Positions 40,558-49,592 of a stretch of DNA of 64,000 bases are shown here, in pieces. The notes under the pieces were generated by a model. That model worked only from the letters and a program-made list of their open reading frames with translations. It was not told the origin of the DNA and searched no databases. The position numbers and the translations under genes were made by a program. The stretch is from assembly GCA_022478985.1 (NCBI GenBank), contig JAKSZP010002665.1, forward strand, positions 186,001 to 250,000. The letters are read 5' to 3'. The stretch is from Massospora cicadina (Eukaryota; Entomophthoromycota; Entomophthoromycetes; Entomophthorales; Entomophthoraceae). Position 1 is the first letter of the stretch. Each line of letters begins with the position of its first letter.

Positions 40558-40720
40558 TAAAATGAAACTCAAATACCTTCCTTTCTGTCTTGTGGGGGCC
40601 CTGGGAAGAAGCAGTGGTTACCAGCGGGGAGGAATGGAACTGACATCTCTTGAATGTGGTTATGGTAGAATTTTCGTTGGCATTTTTGCTACATGAAGTA
40701 GGAAAATTATGGGGGCAACA
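40317..40720 (+). pseudogene. E2 LTR-initiated membrane ORF continuing into Gag
   Basis: Starts at ATG 40317 (context AACCATGAG) inside the LTR. Residues 8-27 and about 50-66 are hydrophobic (LASFVALSWGQALLL; LSVMWSVTWVVL). WQEPVRYIK ends at the LTR edge, and a TGA lies in the primer site (40563-40565). In the same frame the sequence continues NSNTFLSVLWG, another TGA near 40644, then LLNVVMVEFSLAFLLHEV, matching E1 Gag residues. The second LTR keeps the same ATG and ORF (46642). I infer one ancestral Gag frame with several membrane segments. Confidence 0.6.
40560..40570 (+). other. E2 self-primer-binding site
   Basis: AAATGAAACTC is complementary to GAGTTTAATTT at 40155-40165 with one mismatch (10 of 11). 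Position and logic are the same as in E1. Confidence 0.6.
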
Positions 40721-41315
40721 ACTCAGCAAACCATAGTGGTCCAGACGAAGCCAAAAACACCTACCAGACGCATGGCATTATCTATCTAGGCATTAGATAA
40801 ACTTCACCAGGTAATGGCATGGATCTGGTTCCAGGCACAGTTGGTGCAGGTGACGGGGGGAATCCCCTCTTGCACTTCCAACTAGCCCAGGTGGTGGATG
40901 CATTACCTCCAGTATTGGCAGGATGGTTCCAGAAACTCATCAAGGAATAGTACAGTTTGCCAAATTCCATGGAGGAGTGTTTGGAGATGATTGACCGGGC
41001 AGCATGTCCAGATAAAGCAAAAGATGGGCCTGGTCATTATTATTATCAGTCAGCCAGGGACATAGCTCTGTAGAGGAGAATGCACGGGTCTTCCATATAT
41101 TGGCAAAAGTGGCACAGGTTACAGATTCCCAGTCCTCACAAATGTTCCGCCAGGGGTTGCAGCCAGATTTGCTAGCAGCTTTGGCAGCAGCAAAGGTCCA
41201 ATCAGCGCTGGGGGAGGAAATAGCTTTAGCAGTTCAAGTCAAAAAACAATTAGCACTGGCATGGGACTGGCGGGAGGAATCAATGTTGCCTGGGAAGGAA
41301 AATCCCCGGTAAGTG
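40721..41315 (+). pseudogene. gag: E2 Gag body
   Basis: Plus-strand frames align with E1 Gag. The open piece 41100-41312 reads SSQMFRQGLQPDLLAALAAAK and EEIALAVQVKKQLALAW, against E1 RMFRQNLQADLLLAMAAVKP and EEVGLALQVERQLSLV. Several stops upstream. The Gly-rich tail of E1 is replaced by repeat-D sequence from about 41320. Confidence 0.8.
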
Positions 41316-41379
41316 GCCATTCCATTCAAGGTGGCTCTCAGCCCCAAGAAACGTGGGAAATGCTCAAGGGGGAGGGTGT

Positions 41380-42070
41380 AAGCCCCGGGGAATGTCCTCT
41401 GGGTGTTGATTGGGCCATTTTTCCATTCCCAAGCAAGAAGGCACCAAAGAGGATGGTGGTACCCCTCGTTACTCAGGGTGATCTTGCTCACATAGTAGAT
41501 GAGCGCTGGGTAACAGCCCTTCCACTTCAGATCCCACCCCCAGTACCCACACTCACCTCAGCAGAACTGTTACAAGAAATCTGCGAAATCTGCGCCAAGA
41601 TTGTTAAATTGAAATCAATCAGAACTAATTTGAGTGGCAATCAGCCTGATGTTCAGATCTCAAATGGTCAGAGAGGTATGAAGACAAATTTATTGGTTGG
41701 AATGCTCAACAGTTTTGATTCATTTAACATGAAGATCAAACCAATCACCTCCCTCCCAATGTCATTGGGGATCATCCTTGATGGGCAGGCAACAGCATCA
41801 GACACCTTCGACAAGGGTTCAAAGTCTCCTGCTGACAATTTGGGTGGTGTGCCCAACATGACGCCACTGACCAAATGAATGACCCAGTGACCAAGCACGG
41901 GTGGGTTGGGCGTCCCAAACCCATTCCCAACCAAATGGGCCCGCCTCTATGTGGGGTGTCCTTGGGGGATTCCTGCCACTCGTTGGGCCAAATGCCGTTG
42001 TGCCAACTATCAGAAACATAGCTGAGCCTCGGTTAGGACGTTTGAGGTCAAACTGACAGTGACTCAGCCT
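41380..42070 (+). pseudogene. Repeat D basic ORF and Trp/Cys motif, E2 copy
   Basis: SPGECPLGVDWAIFPFPSKK, PLVTQGDLAHIVDERWVTAL and PPPVPTLTSAELL match the minus-strand copy. The frame stays open to 41878. Beyond it, in another frame, GVPNPFPTKWARLYVGCPWG and TRWAKCRCANYQKHS form a conserved Trp/Cys block. Unknown function; possibly nucleic-acid binding. Confidence 0.5.
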
Positions 42071-42370
42071 GCTGCTGAATTTATTTGATGTCAGTTCCCA
42101 GGGAACTAATCTGCCCATTCCCAAATAATTTGCCGGTTAGGTTGAAATTGAGGGTCCCAATCTCAGCTTGTCACTACCCCAATTGACCACTATTTAATCA
42201 GTGGCATTACACTGAGAAAATTGTTAGTCAATTTTCCTCCTTTCCTTCCAATAAAGTTTGCCAAAAAACCAATCAATTTTTTTATTATATTAATCCTTCT
42301 GGCTGCATCCCAGATGGCGTTTCCCTAGTGGCCTGTCAGTCCCTATACCAGATGGGCTCTATCAGTACTT

Positions 42371-42781
42371 ATGGTCACTATGTCCCCCTCCGTTGTTGAT
42401 TGGATTCAGCGAGTCAGATATTTCTGGCACTATAACCCTGCTATCACGAATTTTTTACAACAGTACACGGGGATCTTATGGCCTTACATCCACCAACTGC
42501 AGGCGAGAATCTGTCTCCTTGCCTCTCCAGTCAAAATAACCCCATATGTTGATGAACTCATTGAAACTATTTCTGTGCTTCCACCCCCTGCAGCAAGACC
42601 CCCTGGGTCTGGGATGGGCATATTGTGGTTCATCATCGGGATCATACTCACTGTTGTTCTAAACCAACAATTTGTCATTTCACAATGCCCAGCTCCATAC
42701 AACGTCGTTTGGTCAGCAACGCCTCTGGCATTCTGGCTTGCTTTTGGGTGCTTACACATCCTGACTAGCAGGCCGGTCTAA
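42371..42781 (+). CDS. Repeat D membrane ORF (137 codons)
   Basis: Opens at ATG 42371. The N-terminal half is soluble-looking with Trp and Tyr (VVDWIQRVRYFWHYNPAITN), then a Pro-rich hinge (PPPAARPPGSG), then two hydrophobic segments: ILWFIIGIILTVVL (about residues 84-97) and LAFWLAFGCLHIL (about 119-131). The homologous region at 13.34-13.72 kb is broken. The intact frame in this old element suggests either chance or recent function. I recognise no family. Confidence 0.5.
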   Translation: MVTMSPSVVDWIQRVRYFWHYNPAITNFLQQYTGILWPYIHQLQARICLLASPVKITPYVDELIETISVLPPPAARPPGSGMGILWFIIGIILTVVLNQQFVISQCPAPYNVVWSATPLAFWLAFGCLHILTSRPV

Positions 42782-42899
42782 ACTTCTTCTGCCATTTCCA
42801 TGACAGAGGGCACCAATGGAATATGTCGAAGTTTCCATCAGCCAATTTGCAAGTGAGGTTTTCATCCAAAAACAAATCGCCTTCTTTGCTTTATTCTCG

Positions 42900-43480
42900 C
42901 CTGTTTATCCCCATAGAGCTGCATATGGACAGAGGAATGTAAAGGGCAATGGCCCTGATAAATACTGGGGCGTAAGAGAATTACATTAAACTGGCATTGG
43001 CAGAGCGTTTAAAGCTGCAGGTGCGGGAAGGACCAGTGGTGGTTTTTGCTGATGCCTCACGGAGGGCGCCATTGTGGCGCATATGCCCTTTGGTGAAGGT
43101 ACAGCAGGCCCACTTGGGTTTTGGATGCAGTTTTGTGCGATCAAGAACCTGATCCATCCAGTAGTGTTTGGGATGCGCTGGTGGCATCAGTTCAGATCCC
43201 AGATTGATGTACCTGCCAGTACCATTACCCTGTATCACAGGAGTGACCCACCAATGAAGTGAAGTCTGTTAGTGGGAAACCAGAAGTTAGATGAGCCTCG
43301 AACCCTGAGGGCCATGCAGGAAGAGGTCTTACCTGCAGAATACCAAGATTTTGTGGGGATCTTTGGTCCAAAGAAGGCTTCACTGTTTTCCCTCACTGGG
43401 CCATTTGCATTCTCTTTCCAGTTCAAGGAAGGGTCTGAACTTCCTCGTGGTTGTCCAGCCTATCCATTGAATGAATGAGC
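42900..43480 (+). pseudogene. pol: E2 protease and pre-RT region
   Basis: Reads ALINTGA, stop, ENYIKLALAERLKLQ: the active site Asp is Asn (42961-42972). Then the frame 43074-43262 with HPVVFGMRWWHQFRSQID and 43272-43478 with PAEYQDFVGIFGPKKA and SELPRGCPAYPLNE, matching E1 block by block. Confidence 0.85.
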
Positions 43481-44200
43481 CAAAGCCACATTAGAGGGCC
43501 ATGTGAGTTTGATGTTGAGCAAAGGTTTGATTGAGCCATCAAAATAAGATGTGGTATCTCCGGTGTTGCTAGTGCCCAAGGCAAGCGGAGGGTTATGGCC
43601 ATACGTGGATTATCAGAGGTTAAATGAGGTCACGGAACTAAACCCTTACCCAATGCCACTAATAAAGGATATCTTGCTTATGGTCACGGGATGCAACATT
43701 TTCACCAAGCTTGATTTGGCAGATGCTTTCAACCAGGTACCTGTGAGGCCAGAGCACCAAAGATACACGGCGTCCAAGTGCCACCTTGGGATGTTCCAAT
43801 ACCAAGTCATGCCATTTTGGCTGCAAAATGCCCCAGCAGTAATTTAACAAATGATTGACCAAGTATCTATCAGTTGATTGGCCAGTGTTGTATTGCTTAT
43901 ATGGATGACATCCTGGTGCTCTCACGTTCCAAGGAGGTTCATGTACAGGATGTGCGGGAGGTCCTGAAGGCGTTGGCTGAGGCAGGATTATGGCTCAAGC
44001 CTTTGAAATGTGAGTTTAACCGGGAGTCAGTCAGTTTCCTAGGAAATGTGATATTTGGGTAAGGCCTGGGGTGTGCCCCTGATAAGATCCAGGCGGTGCA
44101 CGCATGGAAGGCTTTAACCAATTAGACAGGGGTGAGAAGTTTCCTGGGGATGGTAAACTTTCTCAGGCGGTTCATCAAGAATCTATCAGAATTAGCCTTG
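43481..44200 (+). pseudogene. pol: E2 reverse transcriptase
   Basis: Pieces 43551-43847 and 43874-44062 give VLLVPKASGGLWPYVDYQRL, FTKLDLADAFNQVPVRPEHQ and IAYMDDILVLSRS with intact YMDD (43898-43909). A frame break around 43845-43880 and another near 44060 inactivate it. The closest relative in the window is E1. Confidence 0.9.
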
Positions 44201-44790
44201 CCACTTATGCAACTGACGCAGAAGGTACCATTTGTATGGGGGGAAGAAGAGGAGCGGGCGTTCAACCTTCTGAAAGAGAAGCTCATTTAAGCGCCAGTCC
44301 TTGCCCATCCAGATCTGGAAAACCTTACATGGTGGAAACAGACGCCCCAAACTATGCATTGAGAGCAGTAATCCTACAGAAGGGGGAAGATGGGTTGGAG
44401 CACCTGGTGTGTTATTTCAGTCAGAAAATGATCCCTGCGGAAATGAATTACCTGATATATGACAAGGAGCTACTGGCGGTGGTTGCAGCGCTTCAGAAGT
44501 GGCAGCACCACTTGTTGTATGCCCGTCACCCATTTGTAGTATGCACAGACCATAGGGCACTGGAATATTACTGAGAGCCCAGGAAAATGAATCAGCGCCA
44601 AGCCCATTGGCATGTGGAGCTGACTCATTATGATTTCCGAGTGGAATACCATCCAGGAGCTGTTAACACCATAGCCAATTGGTTGAGCCGAGGATGTGGG
44701 GCTAGCATATGAGAAAGCTGAGTTGGAGAAGTACAACACAGCAACCATGTTTTGGGAAGACCAATTCGCCATGATGGTGAGTGAGGAGGA
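44201..44790 (+). pseudogene. pol: E2 RNase H
   Basis: KPYMVETDAPNYALRAVILQ, MNYLIYDKELLAVVAALQKW and VCTDHRALEYY lie in the 44104-44574 frame. VEYHPGAVNTIANWLSRG follows. Gypsy RNase H with Pro replacing Ser after the first catalytic Asp region. Stop at 44574. Confidence 0.88.
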
Positions 44791-46205
44791 TGAACTTAAA
44801 AGGGAGATCTGAAGAAAGCGAAGAAGGTCTTCATTTGGGTGATGGTTATGGGCGGAAAGAGCAGAGGGCCAGTGGCACAGCCTGCATCATACATACGGAA
44901 GGAAAAATGGAATAATATGCCACAACTTGCAGATATGGGTTCCAAACCCATCACTGCAATGGGAAGTGCTGCAGGCATCACATGACCACCCACTGGTGGG
45001 ACACCCAGGGGTCACAAAGATGATTAACTTGGTGCGCCAGAAGTATTCCTGGGCGGACTATGAAAAGATATAAAAAAATGCGGCAGAGTGCTTGATTTGC
45101 GCACGCTCAAAGCCCTCACAAAAGCAACCTGCTGGTAAGTTAGCCTCACTCCAGATTCAAAATCAGCCAAGGGGGTCAGTCAGTGTGGATTTCATTACAG
45201 GGTTACCTAAGATCCAGGGGAAGGATGCAATAATGGTTGTTGTCAATTGGTTAACAAGATATCCAAGTTTTCCCATGTACTTCAAAATTCTCATCCAAGG
45301 ACACCGCAAGGGTCTTTATCAATGAGATATATGCCCATCATGGCCTACTGGCAGAGATCATTTTGGATCGTGGTCCCCAATTTGTATCCAAATTCTGGTC
45401 TAGCCTGCTCAGTAAACTAAAAATTCGCCCATGTAGGGCCTTGGCATACCATCCACAGTCTGATGGGCAAACAGAAAGGGTAAACCAAATACTAGAGCAA
45501 TACCTCTGATGCTATGTCTCTGACTGGCAGGACAATTGAGTTACAAGGATTTGTCTCGCTCAGTTTGCTTACAATAACCACCACCAATCGTTGACTGGAA
45601 TGTCACCATTCTTTGCTAATCATGGATCCTATCTGGAGTTGGATGGGGGATCAAATGGGGGAGTATGCCAGGAGGCTGATGAATTATCCTGAAGAATGGA
45701 CGAGATCAGAAGGAAATTGTGAACTGACCTGGAGCATGCCACAGCATGGCAAAAATAATATATGGATCGACAAAGAGTGCCAGACCCATCCTTTGCTCCA
45801 GGGGATTGGGTACTGGTGATGGCAAAGAATTATGCAGTACCAGTGAAGAGCCAGAAACTTGGACCAAGGTTCTTAGGCCCATATAGTGTAATCCAGGTCG
45901 TTAAGAAGGTAACATTTGAATTGGACCTCCCAGAAGGGTTAAAAGCCCATCCAGTTATCCATGGGTCTCAGCTTCAAGGATTCTGAGGGCAAGGACCAGA
46001 GCGGCCTGAGACACTGAACCCACAAGAGGAGAACAACCAAGAATATGGGTCGAGCAGATCCTGAAGGAGCATCAAATCAGGGGTTGCCAGCCATTTTTGG
46101 TAAAATGGAAGGGATACCTGATGGAGGAAGCGACCTGGCAAACACCCAAGGAGTGTGCCCGCTGCCCCAAGAAGATCTGGGAGTTTTGGATTCACAAGGG
46201 GGTAA
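44791..46205 (+). pseudogene. pol: E2 integrase with chromodomain
   Basis: The zinc-binding region around 44980-45110 (HDHPLVGHPGVTKM ... CLICARSK) is nearly complete. SVDFITGLPKIQGKDAIMVV has the first Asp (about 45188). ILDRGPQFVSKFW (about 45362) has the second, and QTERVNQILEQYL (about 45472) the Glu. The C-terminal part HPVIHGSQLQGF leads to a chromodomain reading RIWVEQILKEHQIRGCQPFL then VKWKGYLMEEATW (about 46030-46150). Frame breaks occur between blocks. Confidence 0.9.
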
Positions 46206-46882
46206 TGTGATGAATTATGGCCAGCCAGATTTGCACATCAACCGCATAAATGTTGGTTCAAATTCATGCACGAATTTGGAGGTCAGATTTCTGAAATTGG
46301 ACCAATCACAAGAACCACTTGTAACAGAAGTTGTAGGTAAGAATTTGGGGATTCATGAATGAGGATTGATCCGGCATATCAAACGCCTGGTATCTTGAAT
46401 CCTCCAAGTTTTCATTATGTGGTACTTGAGATTTGCATGTGCAATAGTGTGGTTATCACTTGAGAGCTTAATTTAGAGTTTAATATATTAAACTTGTGAA
46501 AAATGCTTTAAAAACGGGAAAATGGCAACTGCAAATACAGTTTATTTTCTCAATTGGAAAATCACAAATAAAGTTTAAGTTAGCTTTATCTAAAAAGAAG
46601 GTTTATTTTTATAAGAAATTTATTCAAGCATAACCCAAACCATGAGCTCCAAAAGTGAGCTAGGCCAGGCTTTGGCCTCATTCGTGGCACTATCATGGGG
46701 ACAGGCCTTACTGCTTTCTTGCAGCATTACTGGGACTCTAGTCCGCAAATGCGTTGGGAATTCAGGAAATGGCACACAGGCGAGAGGGTGGTTCTCCACA
46801 GGACTATTAGTCATGTGGTTGGTGACATGGCTGGTGCTGCCCAACTCATTTGTCATGTATTGGCAAGAACCTGTGCATTACA
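46206..46882 (+). repeat. Element E2 3' LTR
   Basis: 677 bases. Carries an ATG-started copy of the membrane ORF at 46642. Ends GTGCATTACA and is followed by ATTGC. Confidence 0.9.
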
Positions 46883-47466
46883 ATTGCCATCTTTAATTAC
46901 ACAGGTCGTTCTGGCCTTGTTAGCTTCATTCAATTGCTCCTGAACTGATGAACTTGTCTCCAGCAACTTCTGATCATTGTTTGAGTGTTATTGAGTTGAA
47001 TGATTCTCTACTATCTAGGATCAATTATTTCCTATTTTGGTTTCATATCTTCATTGGTATGGCAATCCAATACTCATAATTAATTGCTTCCTATTTCATC
47101 CAATGCCTCATCTAAACACTCACTCCTCAGGACTATTTAAAGTGGACCCAATTTCAACCTGAGTTGATCCTGCTGTTCCTTGGGACTTTTTCCAGTGGAC
47201 CCAATTTCAACACAAGTTGGCCCTGCTGATACTCTTCATCTCAGGTAAATGTCATGTAGAACAGGTTTCCTTTCAGCACTAGATAGTTCCATATCCAGGC
47301 TGCAATTCCTTTTCCCTGGTAATGAGTATCTTCAATTTGCTTCACTTAGAGCTCCACTTTTGAGTGGGGTGAACGCCAATGAACGTGATCCACTTCACGT
47401 TCAGATTTAGATACATCTTCATAGGACATCATGTTCTAAGTTCTTCTACTCAACTACACCTTTAGT
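46883..47466 (-). pseudogene. gag: Element H Gag N-terminal region
   Basis: Lies between the H primer site and E2. Minus-strand frames are short. SSVQEQLNEANKARTTCVIK near 46960-46890 is helical and joins 39886 across E2. A tandem duplication of about 60 bases (GTGGACCCAATTTCAAC, at about 47150 and 47200) is present. Decayed Gag is the best guess from position. Confidence 0.45.
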
Positions 47467-47474
47467 GAGCACCT
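47467..47474 (-). other. Element H primer-binding site
   Basis: Minus-strand AGGTGCTC two bases after the 5' LTR; a one-base variant of the TGGTGCTC site in B and C. Confidence 0.55.
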
Positions 47475-47476
47475 AT

Positions 47477-48634
47477 TTTTAAAATTTATGGGTCTTGTTA
47501 TTATTGGAAAATACCCCTATAAACTTATTACTGCACAGGTTCAGTCCTTTTGCAATTTGTTTGCGTTGTATAGTATTTGAAATTATCAGTTGATAATAGT
47601 ATGACGACTATTATCCATAGTTGAATTGAATTCTTAGATCTTAGCCCAACGCTCAGCCAGTATTTCCGTTTGAAATAATTGAGATGTCTTGATATAGGGA
47701 TTCATTCCCTCATACTGTCCAACCTGAACTTCTCTGAGATTCCCTGGTGACAGTTTCTCCAGTTTTGACACACAATCAGCATCAATCCCCTATTGTTTCT
47801 CCTTCTTCTCTAGATCCCCGCTCAGATCTTTACTCTTTTCCTTAAAGAGTCTCCCAATTATTGCACACAGCAATAATATCCCTGAGAAGAATAGAACAAT
47901 CAAAAGCTGATAAAGTTTACTACTTAAACTATATACTGGATGAAAACTATAGAACTGCTATCTATATAGCTCTGTTCTAAACTCTGGTTTTTTATTATAA
48001 GTGAATTAGAGGGAATCTATAGTGGGGATTCAGTTGTATAACCCTCAGAAGACACCTCTTCAGTGAAACGGCAGCTGTTGCTGTTGAATCAACCATCCTT
48101 GTCTCAGCAGCGATTGTCTTCCCCATCCTGGCTAGAATTCTGTCATTGTACATCCTTGAGACCTAAATGGAAAGAGTCAGAAAACATGTCCCTAACGTTT
48201 TCCTCTTGATCCAAGCAAACCAACCATATTTGGCTAGTGACCTGCTTAGGTGATGGGACATGTTACCCATTAAGGCAGGTCATGAACCAACTGATTGATT
48301 CACTATTTACAGGCAGCATCACTTACTTTGCAACTTACTACTTTCATTTCCCTTTCAGTTGGTGATGAAACCCAACCAATCCCAATTGATACACCTGATA
48401 GTTAATCACTATCAGATGCCTCTATTTTGTCAGCAACTCTGCCCAATGAGATCTTAAGCATTCATCTGGATTTATCCTCAATGGATACAACCAGGCGTTT
48501 ATACCAAAATCTCCCAAACATAGTTACTCTGAAATTAGGGTCCACCAATTTCTAATTCACCTTGCATTAGGGAATTATCCCCTAGCGATTTCTGGTAATC
48601 TAGAAGGCTGGGAATATGGGAAAAAATCCCAACA
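47477..48634 (-). repeat. Element H 5' LTR
   Basis: 1158 bases, nearly identical to the left LTR. On the minus strand it begins TGTTGGGATTTTTTCCC. CTAGC follows on the plus strand. Confidence 0.9.
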
Positions 48635-48639
48635 CTAGC

Positions 48640-49374
48640 CCTTGGCTAAATAGCTTCTATCAAATCAAGGAGGCTACTTTGAAACCCCATCAGAATAGGC
48701 AAACTGTCATGGAAGTTTTACCATGCACTAACTTGAATATGGTGCTACCTCCTAAGAGAAAACAACTCCTTTTATAGAACTGAAGGGGATTCCAGTGGAT
48801 GAAATATTTTACCTGCCAATCAAACACTAGGAAATTTTGTAACCAGCTGAGAGGAAAATTTTTTTATGATGTTTGATTGGATAAATTATATTATGTCATT
48901 ATCACATGGATCATCATCCCTGCTGCCAACCCAACACCTAAAATTAAGCCCTATCAAGGTGAAATTTTTTTAAAAATTCTAATAAGCTAAATTATTATTT
49001 ATCTAAATTGAGCTACCCTCTGCCTAGTCCAAATTCTCTCATCCTCTCATTTTTAGCCTAAAGTAATATAACTACTGGGAGGCATTATTTCAACAAAGAA
49101 TTGCTCTTTTTACCCATTAAAAGTGTTACTGTTATCCATATTTTAAAATTATTGAAATTACATTTATCAAAGGTCTACTTTTCTTTAAATATCTTAAACA
49201 TCTGTTAAGATTCAATATTCTGGCATCTGCTATATTGTTAAAATCATGTTTTAAAAGCACCCTGAGAAATAAAATGCCAGGATTCCATTATGTGACAAAC
49301 TTTAATCAATTTACACAAGATATTTTAATATTTAATTATGAAATCAATAATCAAATCAAATATAAACATTTTTA
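48640..49374. other. AT-rich non-coding stretch
   Basis: No supported gene. It may contain degraded Copia sequence continuing from 27.37 kb, since H interrupts that element, but stops are dense and I could not identify any Copia motif. Confidence 0.4.
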
Positions 49375-49592
49375 GGGGATTCTCCCTGGTGGAACATCAG
49401 TAATCTGGCAAAAATGGAATTCAGAAAATTAGTTAACATTCTATAAGAAAATAAAACCAGCAATAGTTACCAATTTAATGGTAACTCCAACATCCATTAT
49501 AGGTTTTTTATAATAGATTGTCCTCAGCAGATAAATCAGATGATATTTAATATCTAGTAAGCTGTATGATGTGGGCATACAAAATCCCAACA
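49375..49592 (-). repeat. Possible LTR end related to element H
   Basis: The plus-strand end AAAATCCCAACA gives a minus-strand start TGTTGGGATTTT, as in H, followed by a comparable TTACTAGATATT block (H has TGCTAGATTACC). Only about 200 bases look related. Confidence 0.35.

Larger units (their letters stand above)
41320..42870 (+). mobile_element. Repeat D copy inside E2, between gag and protease
   Basis: Collinear with the two halves of repeat D (26470-25429 and 14036-13340, minus strand). E1 has no counterpart between gag and protease. It contains a basic ORF, a Trp/Cys motif, and a membrane ORF. I could not define a target-site duplication, so whether D inserted here or was part of the lineage is open. 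Confidence 0.7.
39887..46882 (+). mobile_element. Element E2: older chromodomain Ty3/gypsy related to E1
   Basis: LTRs 39887-40557 and 46206-46882. The second starts TGTGATGAATT, the first TTTGACAGATT. Flanks are ATTTC and ATTGC, a 5-base duplication with one change. Internal order: LTR-spanning membrane ORF, Gag, a repeat-D block (about 41320-42870), protease, RT, RNase H, integrase with chromodomain. Many stops. Protein similarity to E1 runs throughout except the D block. Confidence 0.9.
27372..48634 (-). mobile_element. Element H: Ty3/gypsy host of E1 and E2, TSD CTAGC
   Basis: LTRs at 27372-28526 and 47477-48634 run in the same orientation and are very similar (about 95 percent by eye). 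CTAGC flanks the whole (27367-27371 and 48635-48639). On the minus strand: 5' LTR (right), primer site, Gag region, pol (39.3-36.6 kb), non-coding stem-motif repeats, an opposite-strand ORF, purine tract, 3' LTR (left). Removing E1 and E2 leaves about 8.3 kb. The element is decayed, but its LTRs are still alike. Confidence 0.92.

Noticed and set aside
42371..42781. Membrane ORF in E2 considered as a retroviral-type envelope gene
   Set aside because: Position is between gag and protease and not after integrase, there is no signal peptide or cleavage site, and it belongs to repeat D.
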